Part shown: piece by piece, positions 34,538 through 42,608 of the stretch
How positions within the stretch are numbered: position 1 is the first letter of the stretch
Layout: every line of letters starts with the position of its first letter
Assembly (NCBI RefSeq): GCF_007830495.1
Contig: NZ_VLKW01000002.1
Coordinates: 146,270-210,269 of the forward strand
Source: Pseudoduganella flava
Lineage (GTDB): Bacteria; Pseudomonadota; Gammaproteobacteria; Burkholderiales; Burkholderiaceae_D
Reading direction: 5' to 3'
Length of the DNA: 64,000 nt
The notes under the pieces: generated by a model
The model's database searches: none
Seen by the model: the letters and a program-made list of their open reading frames with translations, nothing else
Told to the model about the DNA's origin: nothing
Made by a program: the position numbers and the translations under genes

Positions 34538-35314
34538 ATGAACACCAACGACTACCTGACCTTCGCCCGCGAGCTGGCCGACGCGGCCGGCCGGGCCGCG
34601 ATGCCTTACTTCCGCACCGGCACACCCGTCGACAACAAGGACCCGGCCGCCTTCGATCCCGTGACCGCGGCGGACAAGGCGGCCGAGCAGGCGATGCGCG
34701 CACTGATCCGGGCGCGCTGGCCGGAGCACGGCATCGTCGGCGAGGAGGAGGGCGTTCACCAGGGCAGCAGCCCGTATCACTGGGTGCTCGATCCGATCGA
34801 CGGCACGCGCGCCTTCATCTGCGGCCTGCCGCTGTGGGGCACGCTGATCGCGCTGAACGACGGCACACGGCCCATTGTCGGCGCGATGTACCAGCCGTTC
34901 ACGGGCGAGTTCTACGCGGGCACGCCCGATGGCGCATGGCTGAACGGCGCGCCGCTGCGCACGCGTGCCTGTCCGGGACTGCATGCGGCCCGGCTGATGA
35001 CGATCACCCCCGACATCTTCCGCGTGCCGGCCCAGCGCGCCGCCTACGACGCGCTGGCCGCCGAGGCGCAACTGGTGCGCTTCGGCGCCGACTGCTATGC
35101 CTACTGCATGCTCGCGGCAGGCCACGTCGACGTGGTGATCGAGGCGGGCATGCAACCGTTCGACATCCAGGCGCTGATCCCCATCATCGAGGGCGCGGGC
35201 GGTGTCGTCACGAGTTGGGATGGCGGCGACGCGCAGCATGGCGGTGCCGTCGTGGCCTGTGGCGACCCGGTACTGCATGCGCGGCTGGTGGAGCGGTTGC
35301 AGCACGCGGCCTAA
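34538..35314 (+). CDS. hisN: Inositol monophosphatase family, histidinol-phosphatase-like
   Basis: A 258-residue Mg2+-dependent phosphatase. Motifs: GEEEG (metal glutamates), DPIDGTRAF (from about D85) and QPFDIQALIPIIEGAGG. The RAFICGLPLWGTLIAL context is that of HisN-type histidinol-phosphatases rather than SuhB, but substrate choice within this family is not certain. The ATG at 34538 is the only start that gives a normal N terminus. No other histidine gene is nearby. Confidence 0.85.
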   Translation: MNTNDYLTFARELADAAGRAAMPYFRTGTPVDNKDPAAFDPVTAADKAAEQAMRALIRARWPEHGIVGEEEGVHQGSSPYHWVLDPIDGTRAFICGLPLWGTLIALNDGTRPIVGAMYQPFTGEFYAGTPDGAWLNGAPLRTRACPGLHAARLMTITPDIFRVPAQRAAYDALAAEAQLVRFGADCYAYCMLAAGHVDVVIEAGMQPFDIQALIPIIEGAGGVVTSWDGGDAQHGGAVVACGDPVLHARLVERLQHAA

Positions 35315-35323
35315 CTGACCCCG

Positions 35324-35722
35324 TTAATCGACCACCTTGCGCCGTAACGCCTTCACCGCGCCGCTCTTGGTCTTCGATTCGAGCCGCCGGCGCTGCGAAC
35401 CCAGCGTGGGGCGCGTCGGCCGGCGCGGCGGCGCCACGACGGCCGCGGCATCGACCAGCGCCTGCAGCCGCCGCAGCGCATCGGCCTTGTTCTGCTCCAG
35501 GCTGCGCGACTGCTGCGCCTTCAGCACGATCACGCCATCCTCCGTCACGCGGCTGTCGCGCAGCGCGAGCAGGCGCGCCTTCACCGCTTCCGGCAGCGAC
35601 GATGCGCGCACGTCGAATCGCGCATGCACGGCGCAGGACACCTTGTTGACGTTCTGCCCGCCGGGCCCCTGCGCGCGGATCGCGGTGAACTCCACGTCGG
35701 CCGGATCGATCGTCAGGCCCAT
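35324..35722 (-). CDS. arfB: Peptidyl-tRNA hydrolase ArfB (ribosome rescue)
   Basis: A 132-residue protein that releases stalled peptidyl-tRNA. The GGQ motif is in AQGPGGQNVNK (about residues 18-28), and a basic tail (LGSQRRRLESKTKSGAVKAL) inserts into the empty mRNA channel. The length is typical. Its start overlaps the end of the alpha/beta hydrolase gene by 10 bp, so it is translated from the same transcript. It converges with hisN. Confidence 0.93.
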   Translation of the reverse strand: MGLTIDPADVEFTAIRAQGPGGQNVNKVSCAVHARFDVRASSLPEAVKARLLALRDSRVTEDGVIVLKAQQSRSLEQNKADALRRLQALVDAAAVVAPPRRPTRPTLGSQRRRLESKTKSGAVKALRRKVVD

Positions 35723-36696
35723 GCCGCCTCCGACTCGACCGCTGCGATGCGTTCGTCGATCCACGCGTGGACACGTGCCTGCGCCACGCGCGCCATTTGC
35801 GTCGGGAAGCGTATGAAACCGTGCGGCGCCTCCGGCAGCAGGTGGCATTCCACCGGCGCGCAGGCGGCCCAGCGGCGCGCCATCAGCAGCGTATCGTCGC
35901 GCAGCGGGTCCAGTGCGCCGGCCAGCATCAGCGCCGGCGGCATGCCGGCCAGGTCACCGTGCAGCGGCGAGAACGGCGGCGCGGCGCGGGCGGCATCGCT
36001 CACTTCCGGCGTCAGGTGGCGTAGTCCGTTCACGATGCCGGGGCCGTCCAGCACCAGCGTCTCTCGCGTGGCCGCGCGCACGCTGGGTGTGCCGGTCAGG
36101 TCGTACACGCCGTAATACAGCACGGCGCCCGCCACGCGCGCCAGCAGCGCCGGCCATGCTTGCAGGCGCAGCAGCGTCGCCGCGGCCAGGTGCCCGCCCG
36201 CGGATTCGCCGAGCAGCACGACAGGCAGGCCCGCCAGGTCGGGCAAGCCGCCGTCCAGCAACCAGCGCGCCGCGGCGAGGCAGTCGTCCATCGCGGCCTG
36301 CATCGGCACGCCCGGCAACAGGCGGTAGTCGACGGCGACGACGGCGACGCCACATGCGTGGACGAGGGCGGCATTGAGCCCATCGTCCATCCGCGCATTG
36401 CCGATCACCCAGCCGCCGCCGTGAATCTCCAGCACGACGGCGCGCGCCGGCCCGGCGGATGGGCGCAGCACGCGCACCGGCACGCGCAGCCCGTCCGCCT
36501 GCGCCACGGCCTGCCGGACGGCGATGCCGGCCAGCGCCAGCTTGCGGTCCGCACCCAGTTGCGCCAGCGCGAGCAAGCCTTGCACGGCCTGTGCCGCCCA
36601 GCGGTGGCGGATGCCGAAACGGGGCGCCAGGGCGAGCTTGCGGTTGAAGCGGCGCGCTTCGTCGAGCATCGCAGCGTCCAGAGGGAGGGTAGTCAT
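35713..36696 (-). CDS. Alpha/beta hydrolase, hormone-sensitive lipase family
   Basis: A 327-residue cytosolic esterase. HGGGW (oxyanion hole, about residues 92-96) and GESAGGH (nucleophile serine) are the HSL-family marks; the acid/His pair fits GALDPLRDD and APHGF near the C terminus. The start at 36696 (MTTLPLD) follows GAGG-poor sequence but gives the usual N terminus; the 31-codon extension runs into the palindromic repeat. The natural substrate is unknown. Confidence 0.88.
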   Translation of the reverse strand: MTTLPLDAAMLDEARRFNRKLALAPRFGIRHRWAAQAVQGLLALAQLGADRKLALAGIAVRQAVAQADGLRVPVRVLRPSAGPARAVVLEIHGGGWVIGNARMDDGLNAALVHACGVAVVAVDYRLLPGVPMQAAMDDCLAAARWLLDGGLPDLAGLPVVLLGESAGGHLAAATLLRLQAWPALLARVAGAVLYYGVYDLTGTPSVRAATRETLVLDGPGIVNGLRHLTPEVSDAARAAPPFSPLHGDLAGMPPALMLAGALDPLRDDTLLMARRWAACAPVECHLLPEAPHGFIRFPTQMARVAQARVHAWIDERIAAVESEAAWA

Positions 36697-36755
36697 GGCC
36701 GCGATTGTATGCGCCGCCCAGCCAGCCCGTCCACGCGGAGCGTCGATGCAGTAGC

Positions 36756-36808
36756 GAAACATTTCCTCAAAAATGGAGCCTGTCACCATTTTTCAGGAAA
36801 TGTTTCGG
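36756..36808. repeat. Palindromic intergenic repeat, copy 3 (variant)
   Basis: 22-bp arms, CGAAACATTTCCTCAAAAAT... and its reverse complement, match at 21 of 22 positions around AGCCTGTCA. This copy keeps the GGAAATGTTTC motif but has GGAGCCTGTCACC in place of GGGACTGTCCC. It lies between the alpha/beta hydrolase and xylR genes. Confidence 0.8.
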
Positions 36809-36838
36809 GTGAGATGGGCTTGCAAACGTTGTCAAACC

Positions 36839-36868
36839 CCGCAATACTGACCCAACTCAGAATTGCGG
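36839..36868. promoter_or_regulatory. 30-bp palindrome upstream of xylR
   Basis: CCGCAATACTGA (36839-36850) and TCAGAATTGCGG (36857-36868) are inverted with 11 of 12 positions matching, around CCCAAC. No T run follows, so an operator is more likely than a terminator. TATGAT (36894-36899) downstream may be the -10 box of xylR. Autoregulation by the XylR product is a reasonable guess. Confidence 0.5.
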
Positions 36869-36933
36869 CCGGACAAGCGTGTGGTCAAAATGCTATGATC
36901 CGCCCCGAAAACAAGCATGGGGGAGACACGAGC

Positions 36934-38130
36934 ATGCTGAGAACGCACCGCATTGCGCTGCTTTTCAACGCCAATAAAATCTTCGACCGCGAAGTCATCA
37001 CCGGCATCGCCAACTACCTGGCCAGCACCCGCACCGCGTGGGACCTGTTCCTGGAGGAGGACTTCCGGCTGCGCCTGTCCGGCATCGAGCAGTGGCAGGG
37101 CGACGGCATCATCGCCGACTTCGACGATCCCGCCGTCGCGCACGCGCTGGCCGCCACGCGCGTGCCGCTGGTCGCCGTCGGCGGCTCGTACGAGAACGCG
37201 GCCGACTATCCGGGCGGCGTGCCGTACGTGGCCACCGATAACTTCAAGCTGATCAAGCTCGCCTACGACCACCTGATCGAGGCGGGCCTGCGGCATCTCG
37301 CGTTATTCAGCCTGCCGGAAGCGCAGAAGAACCGCTGGGCGCAGGAGCGCGAGAAGGCGTTCTGCAAGCTGATGTTGCGCGACAAGCTCGAGCCCGAGGT
37401 CTACCGCGGCCATTCGACCAGTGCGCAACACTGGAACGAGGCCGTCGAACAGCAGATCGCCTGGCTGCACAGTCTTCCGAAACCCGTCGGCATCATCGCC
37501 GTCACGGATGCGCGGGCGCGCCAGCTGATGCAGGCCTGCGCGCTGGCCGGCATCGAGGTGCCGGAGCAGGTGGCGCTGATCGGCATCGACAACGACCCGC
37601 TGGCGCGCATGCTGACGCGCATTCCGATGAGTTCCGTGATCCAGGGTGCGCAGGAGATGGGCCGCACCGCCGCCCACCTGCTGGACCAGATGCTGCACGG
37701 CGTGCGCCTGACCGATACGCGCATCCTCGTGCCGCCGGCCGGCATCAACGTGCTGGCGTCGAGCCGCCACGAAAGCGGCAAGCACCCGCACGTGATGCGG
37801 GCGCGCCACTTCATCCGCCAGTACGCCTGCCAGGGCATCAAGACGGATCAGGTGGCCGCCTACGTGGGCATCTCGCGCTCGTCGCTGGAGGCGCACTTCC
37901 GCCAGGAGCTGGGCCGCAGCGTGCACGACGAGATCCTGCGCCTGCGGCTGGAAGCGGCCACCGGCTTCCTCGCGCGCGGCGAATGCAACCTGGCGGACGT
38001 GGCGATCCGCTGCGGCTTCACGTCCAGCCAGTACATGCATTCCGTGTTCAAGCGCGAGCTGGGGTGCACGCCGCGCGCCTGGCAGGAACGCCAGAAGAGT
38101 GCCGCGGCCGCCGCGGGCCTGCCGTCATGA
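36934..38130 (+). CDS. xylR: XylR-type xylose-responsive regulator
   Basis: A 398-residue transcription factor. The N-terminal part (about 1-275) is a periplasmic-binding-protein-like sugar sensor (RIALLFNANKIFDREVITGI; VALIGIDNDPLARML), and the C-terminal part (about 290-390) is an AraC-type double helix-turn-helix (ADVAIRCGFTSSQYMHSVFKR). There is no N-terminal LacI helix-turn-helix, which is the XylR layout; E. coli XylR is 392 residues. GGGGGAG precedes the ATG at 36934. It heads the xyloglucan gene set, whose GH31 would release xylose, its likely inducer (inference). The stop overlaps the galM start. Confidence 0.92.
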   Translation: MLRTHRIALLFNANKIFDREVITGIANYLASTRTAWDLFLEEDFRLRLSGIEQWQGDGIIADFDDPAVAHALAATRVPLVAVGGSYENAADYPGGVPYVATDNFKLIKLAYDHLIEAGLRHLALFSLPEAQKNRWAQEREKAFCKLMLRDKLEPEVYRGHSTSAQHWNEAVEQQIAWLHSLPKPVGIIAVTDARARQLMQACALAGIEVPEQVALIGIDNDPLARMLTRIPMSSVIQGAQEMGRTAAHLLDQMLHGVRLTDTRILVPPAGINVLASSRHESGKHPHVMRARHFIRQYACQGIKTDQVAAYVGISRSSLEAHFRQELGRSVHDEILRLRLEAATGFLARGECNLADVAIRCGFTSSQYMHSVFKRELGCTPRAWQERQKSAAAAAGLPS

Positions 38131-39176
38131 TGCCGCTCCCGCTGTACGCGCCGTTCGCGGCGCCGGCCCGGGTGTTCACGCTGGCGAACGCGTATGGCAT
38201 GCGCGTGACGATCAGCGAGCGCGGCGCCGCCCTCGTGTCGTGGCATGCGCCGGACCGCTACGGCCGCACGGCCGACATCCTGATCGGCTACCCGTACGAC
38301 GAGCCGGTCGACCGCGATCACTGGTACTTCGGCGCCGTGATCGGCCGCTGGGCCAACCGCATCGCGCGCGGCCGCTTCGAACTCGATGGCCGCGTCGTGC
38401 AGGCGGACGTCAACGACCGCGGCAACCACCTGCACGGCGGCGAGTCCGGCTTTCACTCGGCGCACTGGCACGGCGAGCTGGCGCACGGCGGCCTGACGTT
38501 GTCCTATGTGTCGCCGGACGGGCAGGGCGGCTTCCCCGGCAACGTGACCGTCCAGGTGTTCTACCAGCTGGACGACGACGGCTGCCTGACGATCGAGTAC
38601 CAAGCCAGGTCCGATGCGCCGACGCCGATCAACCTGACGTCGCACCCGTACTTCAACCTGAACGGCGGCAGCGGCGACGTGGGCGACCACATGCTGCAGA
38701 TCGATGCCGATTACTACCTGGCCACCGACCCCGCCGGCATTCCCGTCGGCCGCGCGCCCGTCGCCGGCACGCCGTTCGATTTTCGCCAGGCCGCGGCGAT
38801 CGGCCCGCGGCTGCGCTGGCCCGATCCGCAGATCCGCGTGGCGGGCGGCTTCGACCACTGCTACTGCCTGAACGACGACCCGCGTGCGCGGGCGCGCGGC
38901 ACGCGCTTGCGTACCGTGGCCAGGGTCGTCGATCCCGGCTCGGGGCGCCAGCTGCAGGTCGCCACCACCGAGGCGGGCCTGCAGTTCTACAGTGGGAATG
39001 CGTTGGGCGGCCTGCGCGGCCGCGCCGCCGTGCCGTATGCGCGGCACGACGGCTTCACGCTGGAGGCGGGCGCCTTTCCCGACCAGGTCAATGGCCGCTA
39101 TGCCGATGCGGCAATCCTGCGCCCCGGCCAGGTGTATCGGCAAACGACGATCTATCGCGTCTCGCTACAATGCTGA
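38127..39176 (+). CDS. galM: Aldose 1-epimerase (mutarotase)
   Basis: A 349-residue cytosolic enzyme that interconverts alpha and beta anomers of aldoses. Motifs: GRWANRIARGRF, NLTSHPYFNL (catalytic His) and TTEAGLQFYSGN (general base region). The ATG overlaps the xylR stop by 4 nt, so the two are co-translated. In this setting it would speed up use of glucose, galactose or xylose released from oligosaccharides. Confidence 0.93.
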   Translation: MMPLPLYAPFAAPARVFTLANAYGMRVTISERGAALVSWHAPDRYGRTADILIGYPYDEPVDRDHWYFGAVIGRWANRIARGRFELDGRVVQADVNDRGNHLHGGESGFHSAHWHGELAHGGLTLSYVSPDGQGGFPGNVTVQVFYQLDDDGCLTIEYQARSDAPTPINLTSHPYFNLNGGSGDVGDHMLQIDADYYLATDPAGIPVGRAPVAGTPFDFRQAAAIGPRLRWPDPQIRVAGGFDHCYCLNDDPRARARGTRLRTVARVVDPGSGRQLQVATTEAGLQFYSGNALGGLRGRAAVPYARHDGFTLEAGAFPDQVNGRYADAAILRPGQVYRQTTIYRVSLQC

Positions 39177-39266
39177 AATTTCGTTTGGCGTTCTGGTGAA
39201 TTTCGCAATTGATGTATGCAATCGTCCTGTCCAGAATGCTGGGCAGAACCATAAATACGAGACGCC

Positions 39267-42200
39267 ATGCGCAAGACCCTCCCGCTGTTGTTGCTGGCGG
39301 CTGCTTCCGCACACGCGGCGGCGGCCGGCGCGGCCACACCCGATCGATTGACGCTGTTTGCCGGCCGCCCCGCGCCCGGCGTGCAGGTCATCGTGGCGGA
39401 CCCGGAGAACGCTGTCGCCGTCGTCCAATCGGCCGTCGTGCCGACAAGCGTCAAGCAGCCGAATGCCGTTGTGCGCGGCACGGTGGGCACGGTGGCCGGC
39501 AAGCGCGCCGCCACGCTGAACTGGGACAAGACTTGGTACGCCAGCCTGCGCTTCGAGACGCCGGCGCGCGACCTGCGGCCTTACCTGGAACACGGCGTCG
39601 TCGCCTTCGACCTGAACGTGCGCGAGCTGGCCAACGGCGGCATCGACTTCAAGCTGCGCTGCGGCGCGCATGACACGACGGAGTGCGAGCGCAAGGTGCC
39701 GTACGTACTGCCGGCGCGCGCCGCGGCGGGCCAGGGCTGGCGCCCCGTGTCGATCGCTTTGAAATGTTTTTATCGCGACGGCGATATTTTTGAAACGGTC
39801 ATGAAACCGTTTTCAGTCGATGCGACGGGCAAGGGCGAAGTGGCAATCGCGAACCTGCGCATCGAGAAGACGGGCACACCGAACACCGCCTGCCCCGATT
39901 ACCGCACGCAGTCCGTCACACCCGAGCCGCTGAACGAATCGTGGGCGCTCGACTGGTGGATGCCGCGCCACGAGCAGAAGCTGAAGGACAATGCCGAGCG
40001 CCGCGCCAACGGCACGTTGCCGCAGCTCGTGTTCATCGGCGATTCGATCACCGAGGGTTGGGCCAAGGACGGCAAGGAAGAATTCGCACGCCGCTACGGC
40101 CGCTATCACCCGATCAACCTGGGCTTCGGGGGCGACCGCACCGAGAACATCCTGTGGCGCATCGAGCACGGCGAAGTCGATGGCCTGGACCCGAAGGTCG
40201 TCGTGCTGATGGCCGGCACCAACAACACGGGCAGCCGGCAGGAGAATCCCGCCACGACAGCCGCGGGCCTGCGCCGCGTGATCGACGCGTTGCAGCAGCG
40301 GCTGCCGCGCGCGAAGGTCCTGCTGCTGGGCGTCTTCCCGCGCGACGAGGCAACCAGCCAGTCGCGCCGCATCAACACGGCGATCAACGAGCGCATTGCC
40401 CGCTTTGCCGATGGCAAGCGGGTGTTCTACGCCGATATCGGCAGCGCCTTCCTCGATGGGCACGGCGTGCTGTCGAAGGACATCATGCCCGACCTGCTGC
40501 ACCCGAATGCGCGCGGCTACGCGATCTGGGGCAAGGCGATGGACCCGATCCTGCAGCCGCTGCTGACGGGCTACCGGTGGGACAGCGTGGCGATCGGCGG
40601 AGGCGGCTTCGTGTCGGCAGTGATTCCCACGGCAGAGAAGGGCGTCGTGTACGCGCGCACGGACGTCGGCGGCGCCTACCGCCGCGACGGCGACCGTTGG
40701 GTGCCGCTGCTGGACTGGCTCGACGAGGACCAGACCGGTCTATTGGGGATCGACTCGCTCGCCGTCGATCCGCGCGACGCATCGAAGGTGTATCTGCTGG
40801 CCGGCATCGCCTACCTGAACGGCGGGCGCAGCGCGATCCTGCGTTCGCGCGACTACGGCAAAACGTTCGACGTCACCGACGTGACGAGCCAGTTCACCAC
40901 GCACGGCAACGGCATGGGCCGCGGCAACGGCGAGCGCCTGGCCGTCGATCCCGGCAACGGCAACGTGCTGTACGTGGGTACCCGCGCGCATGGGCTGTTC
41001 AGGAGCGTCGATGCGGGCGCCACGTGGCAACGCGTGCCCGGCCTGCCGGTGACGGCCACGCCGAACGGCACCGGCATTGCCTTCGTGCTGCCCGATCCGG
41101 CAAGCGTGAAGGATGGCACGGCGCAGCGCATTTTTGTGGGTGTGTCGCGCCCCGGCACCAACATCTACCGCAGCGAGGATGGCGGCGCGACGTTCACGCC
41201 ATTCGATGCGACGCCGGACGGCCTGATGCCGCACCGCGCCGCGCTCGATGGCGCCGGCCACCTGTACGTGACGTTCGCCAACGGCCCCGGCCCGCACCCG
41301 CGCGGCGACGAGAAGATGGACCGCGGCGCCGTGCGCAAGTACACGCTGGCGACCGGCGCAGGCCAGGACGTGACGCCGCTGCTCGGCATGCCGGCCGCGT
41401 ACTCCGGCATCAGCGTCGACCGCAACGATCCGCGCCGCGTGCTGGCTTCCACGATCAGCTTCTATGCGCAACAGGGCGATGCCAAGGGTGACCGGCTGTT
41501 CCTGTCGCTTGACGGCGGCGCCACGTGGACGGACCTGGTCCAGCGCGGCTTCGCGAAGGATGTGGCGGGCGTGCCATGGGTGCACGGCCACGGCATCCAC
41601 TGGGCCAGCACGATCGTGTTCGATCCGTTCGACAGCCATGCGGCCTGGGTCACGTCCGGCAACGGCGTGTTCCACACGACGAACCTCGATACGACGCCGA
41701 CCACGTGGCGCTTCGACGTGCGGGGCCTGGAAGAGACGGTGCCGCTGGGCCTCGTCAGCCGCGCCGGCGCGCCGCTCGTGTCGTCGCTCGGCGATATCGA
41801 CGGCTTCGTGCACGTGGACCCGCGGCGCTACGGCCGTATCCACGACCCGCAGATGGGCACGACGTTCGGCCTCGATGCAGCGGGTTTGCAGCCGCAGGTG
41901 ATGGCGCGCGCCGGCAAGGCGATCTACGTCACGCGCGATGGCGGCACCACGTGGCGCAAGGCCGGCCGCATCAACGGCATCAAGGGGCAGCTCGCGCTGT
42001 CCGCCGACGGCAAGGTGCTGCTGCACAGCCCTGAAAAATCACAGGTGACGTACCGCTCCACCGACGACGGCGACAGCTGGGCACCGGCGGCCGGCATCGC
42101 CGGTGCGCGCCCGGTGGCCGATGCCGTAGACCCGAACCGTTTCTACGCCTACCAGGACGGCGCCTTCCTCGTCAGCACGGACGGCGGCCGCAGCTTTGTA

Positions 42201-42608
42201 CCGCGCGCCCAGCTGGCGAAGGGCGGGTCCGACGTCGTGCGCGCGGCGCCCGGCAAGTCCGGCGACGTGTGGGTGGCGCTGAAGGATGGCGGCCTGGCGC
42301 GCAGCACGGATGGCGGCACGACCTTTGCGCCGCTGCGGGACGTCGGCTATTGCGGCGCCGTCGGCTTCGGCAAGGCGGCCGGCGACGCTGCCTACCCGGC
42401 CATCTACATCTGGGGCACGGTCGACGGCCTGCGCGGCATCTGGCGCTCGACCGACGAAGGCCGCAGCTGGCTGCGCGTGAACGACGACGCCCACCAGTAC
42501 GGCGGCCCCGGCGACGGCCGCTTCATCGTCGGCGACATGAACGTGTTCGGCCGCGTGTACATGAGCACCGCAGGCCGCGGCATCGTGTACGGGGAGCCGG
42601 CCGAATGA
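39267..42608 (+). CDS. Three-part xyloglucan enzyme: galactose-binding-like domain + SGNH esterase + GH74
   Basis: A 1113-residue secreted protein. Signal peptide 1-22. Residues about 25-205 resemble the galactose-binding-like ExoP C-terminal domain normally found at the end of GH3 enzymes. Residues about 225-430 are an SGNH esterase with GDSITEGW (S260), GFGGDRTENILWRIEHGE, AGTNNT and DLLHPN. Residues about 436-1113 are a GH74 double beta-propeller with repeated SxDGGxTW-type turns and the first catalytic aspartate D466 in ARTDVGGAYR. GH74 members cut the xyloglucan backbone; the esterase would remove acetyl groups from the same polymer (inference). It overlaps the GH95 gene by 4 nt. Confidence 0.88.
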   Translation: MRKTLPLLLLAAASAHAAAAGAATPDRLTLFAGRPAPGVQVIVADPENAVAVVQSAVVPTSVKQPNAVVRGTVGTVAGKRAATLNWDKTWYASLRFETPARDLRPYLEHGVVAFDLNVRELANGGIDFKLRCGAHDTTECERKVPYVLPARAAAGQGWRPVSIALKCFYRDGDIFETVMKPFSVDATGKGEVAIANLRIEKTGTPNTACPDYRTQSVTPEPLNESWALDWWMPRHEQKLKDNAERRANGTLPQLVFIGDSITEGWAKDGKEEFARRYGRYHPINLGFGGDRTENILWRIEHGEVDGLDPKVVVLMAGTNNTGSRQENPATTAAGLRRVIDALQQRLPRAKVLLLGVFPRDEATSQSRRINTAINERIARFADGKRVFYADIGSAFLDGHGVLSKDIMPDLLHPNARGYAIWGKAMDPILQPLLTGYRWDSVAIGGGGFVSAVIPTAEKGVVYARTDVGGAYRRDGDRWVPLLDWLDEDQTGLLGIDSLAVDPRDASKVYLLAGIAYLNGGRSAILRSRDYGKTFDVTDVTSQFTTHGNGMGRGNGERLAVDPGNGNVLYVGTRAHGLFRSVDAGATWQRVPGLPVTATPNGTGIAFVLPDPASVKDGTAQRIFVGVSRPGTNIYRSEDGGATFTPFDATPDGLMPHRAALDGAGHLYVTFANGPGPHPRGDEKMDRGAVRKYTLATGAGQDVTPLLGMPAAYSGISVDRNDPRRVLASTISFYAQQGDAKGDRLFLSLDGGATWTDLVQRGFAKDVAGVPWVHGHGIHWASTIVFDPFDSHAAWVTSGNGVFHTTNLDTTPTTWRFDVRGLEETVPLGLVSRAGAPLVSSLGDIDGFVHVDPRRYGRIHDPQMGTTFGLDAAGLQPQVMARAGKAIYVTRDGGTTWRKAGRINGIKGQLALSADGKVLLHSPEKSQVTYRSTDDGDSWAPAAGIAGARPVADAVDPNRFYAYQDGAFLVSTDGGRSFVPRAQLAKGGSDVVRAAPGKSGDVWVALKDGGLARSTDGGTTFAPLRDVGYCGAVGFGKAAGDAAYPAIYIWGTVDGLRGIWRSTDEGRSWLRVNDDAHQYGGPGDGRFIVGDMNVFGRVYMSTAGRGIVYGEPAE

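Noticed and set aside
36160-36933. Open frame upstream of and in frame with xylR
   Set aside because: It is antisense to the alpha/beta hydrolase gene and crosses the palindromic repeat; xylR has a good ribosome site at its own ATG.
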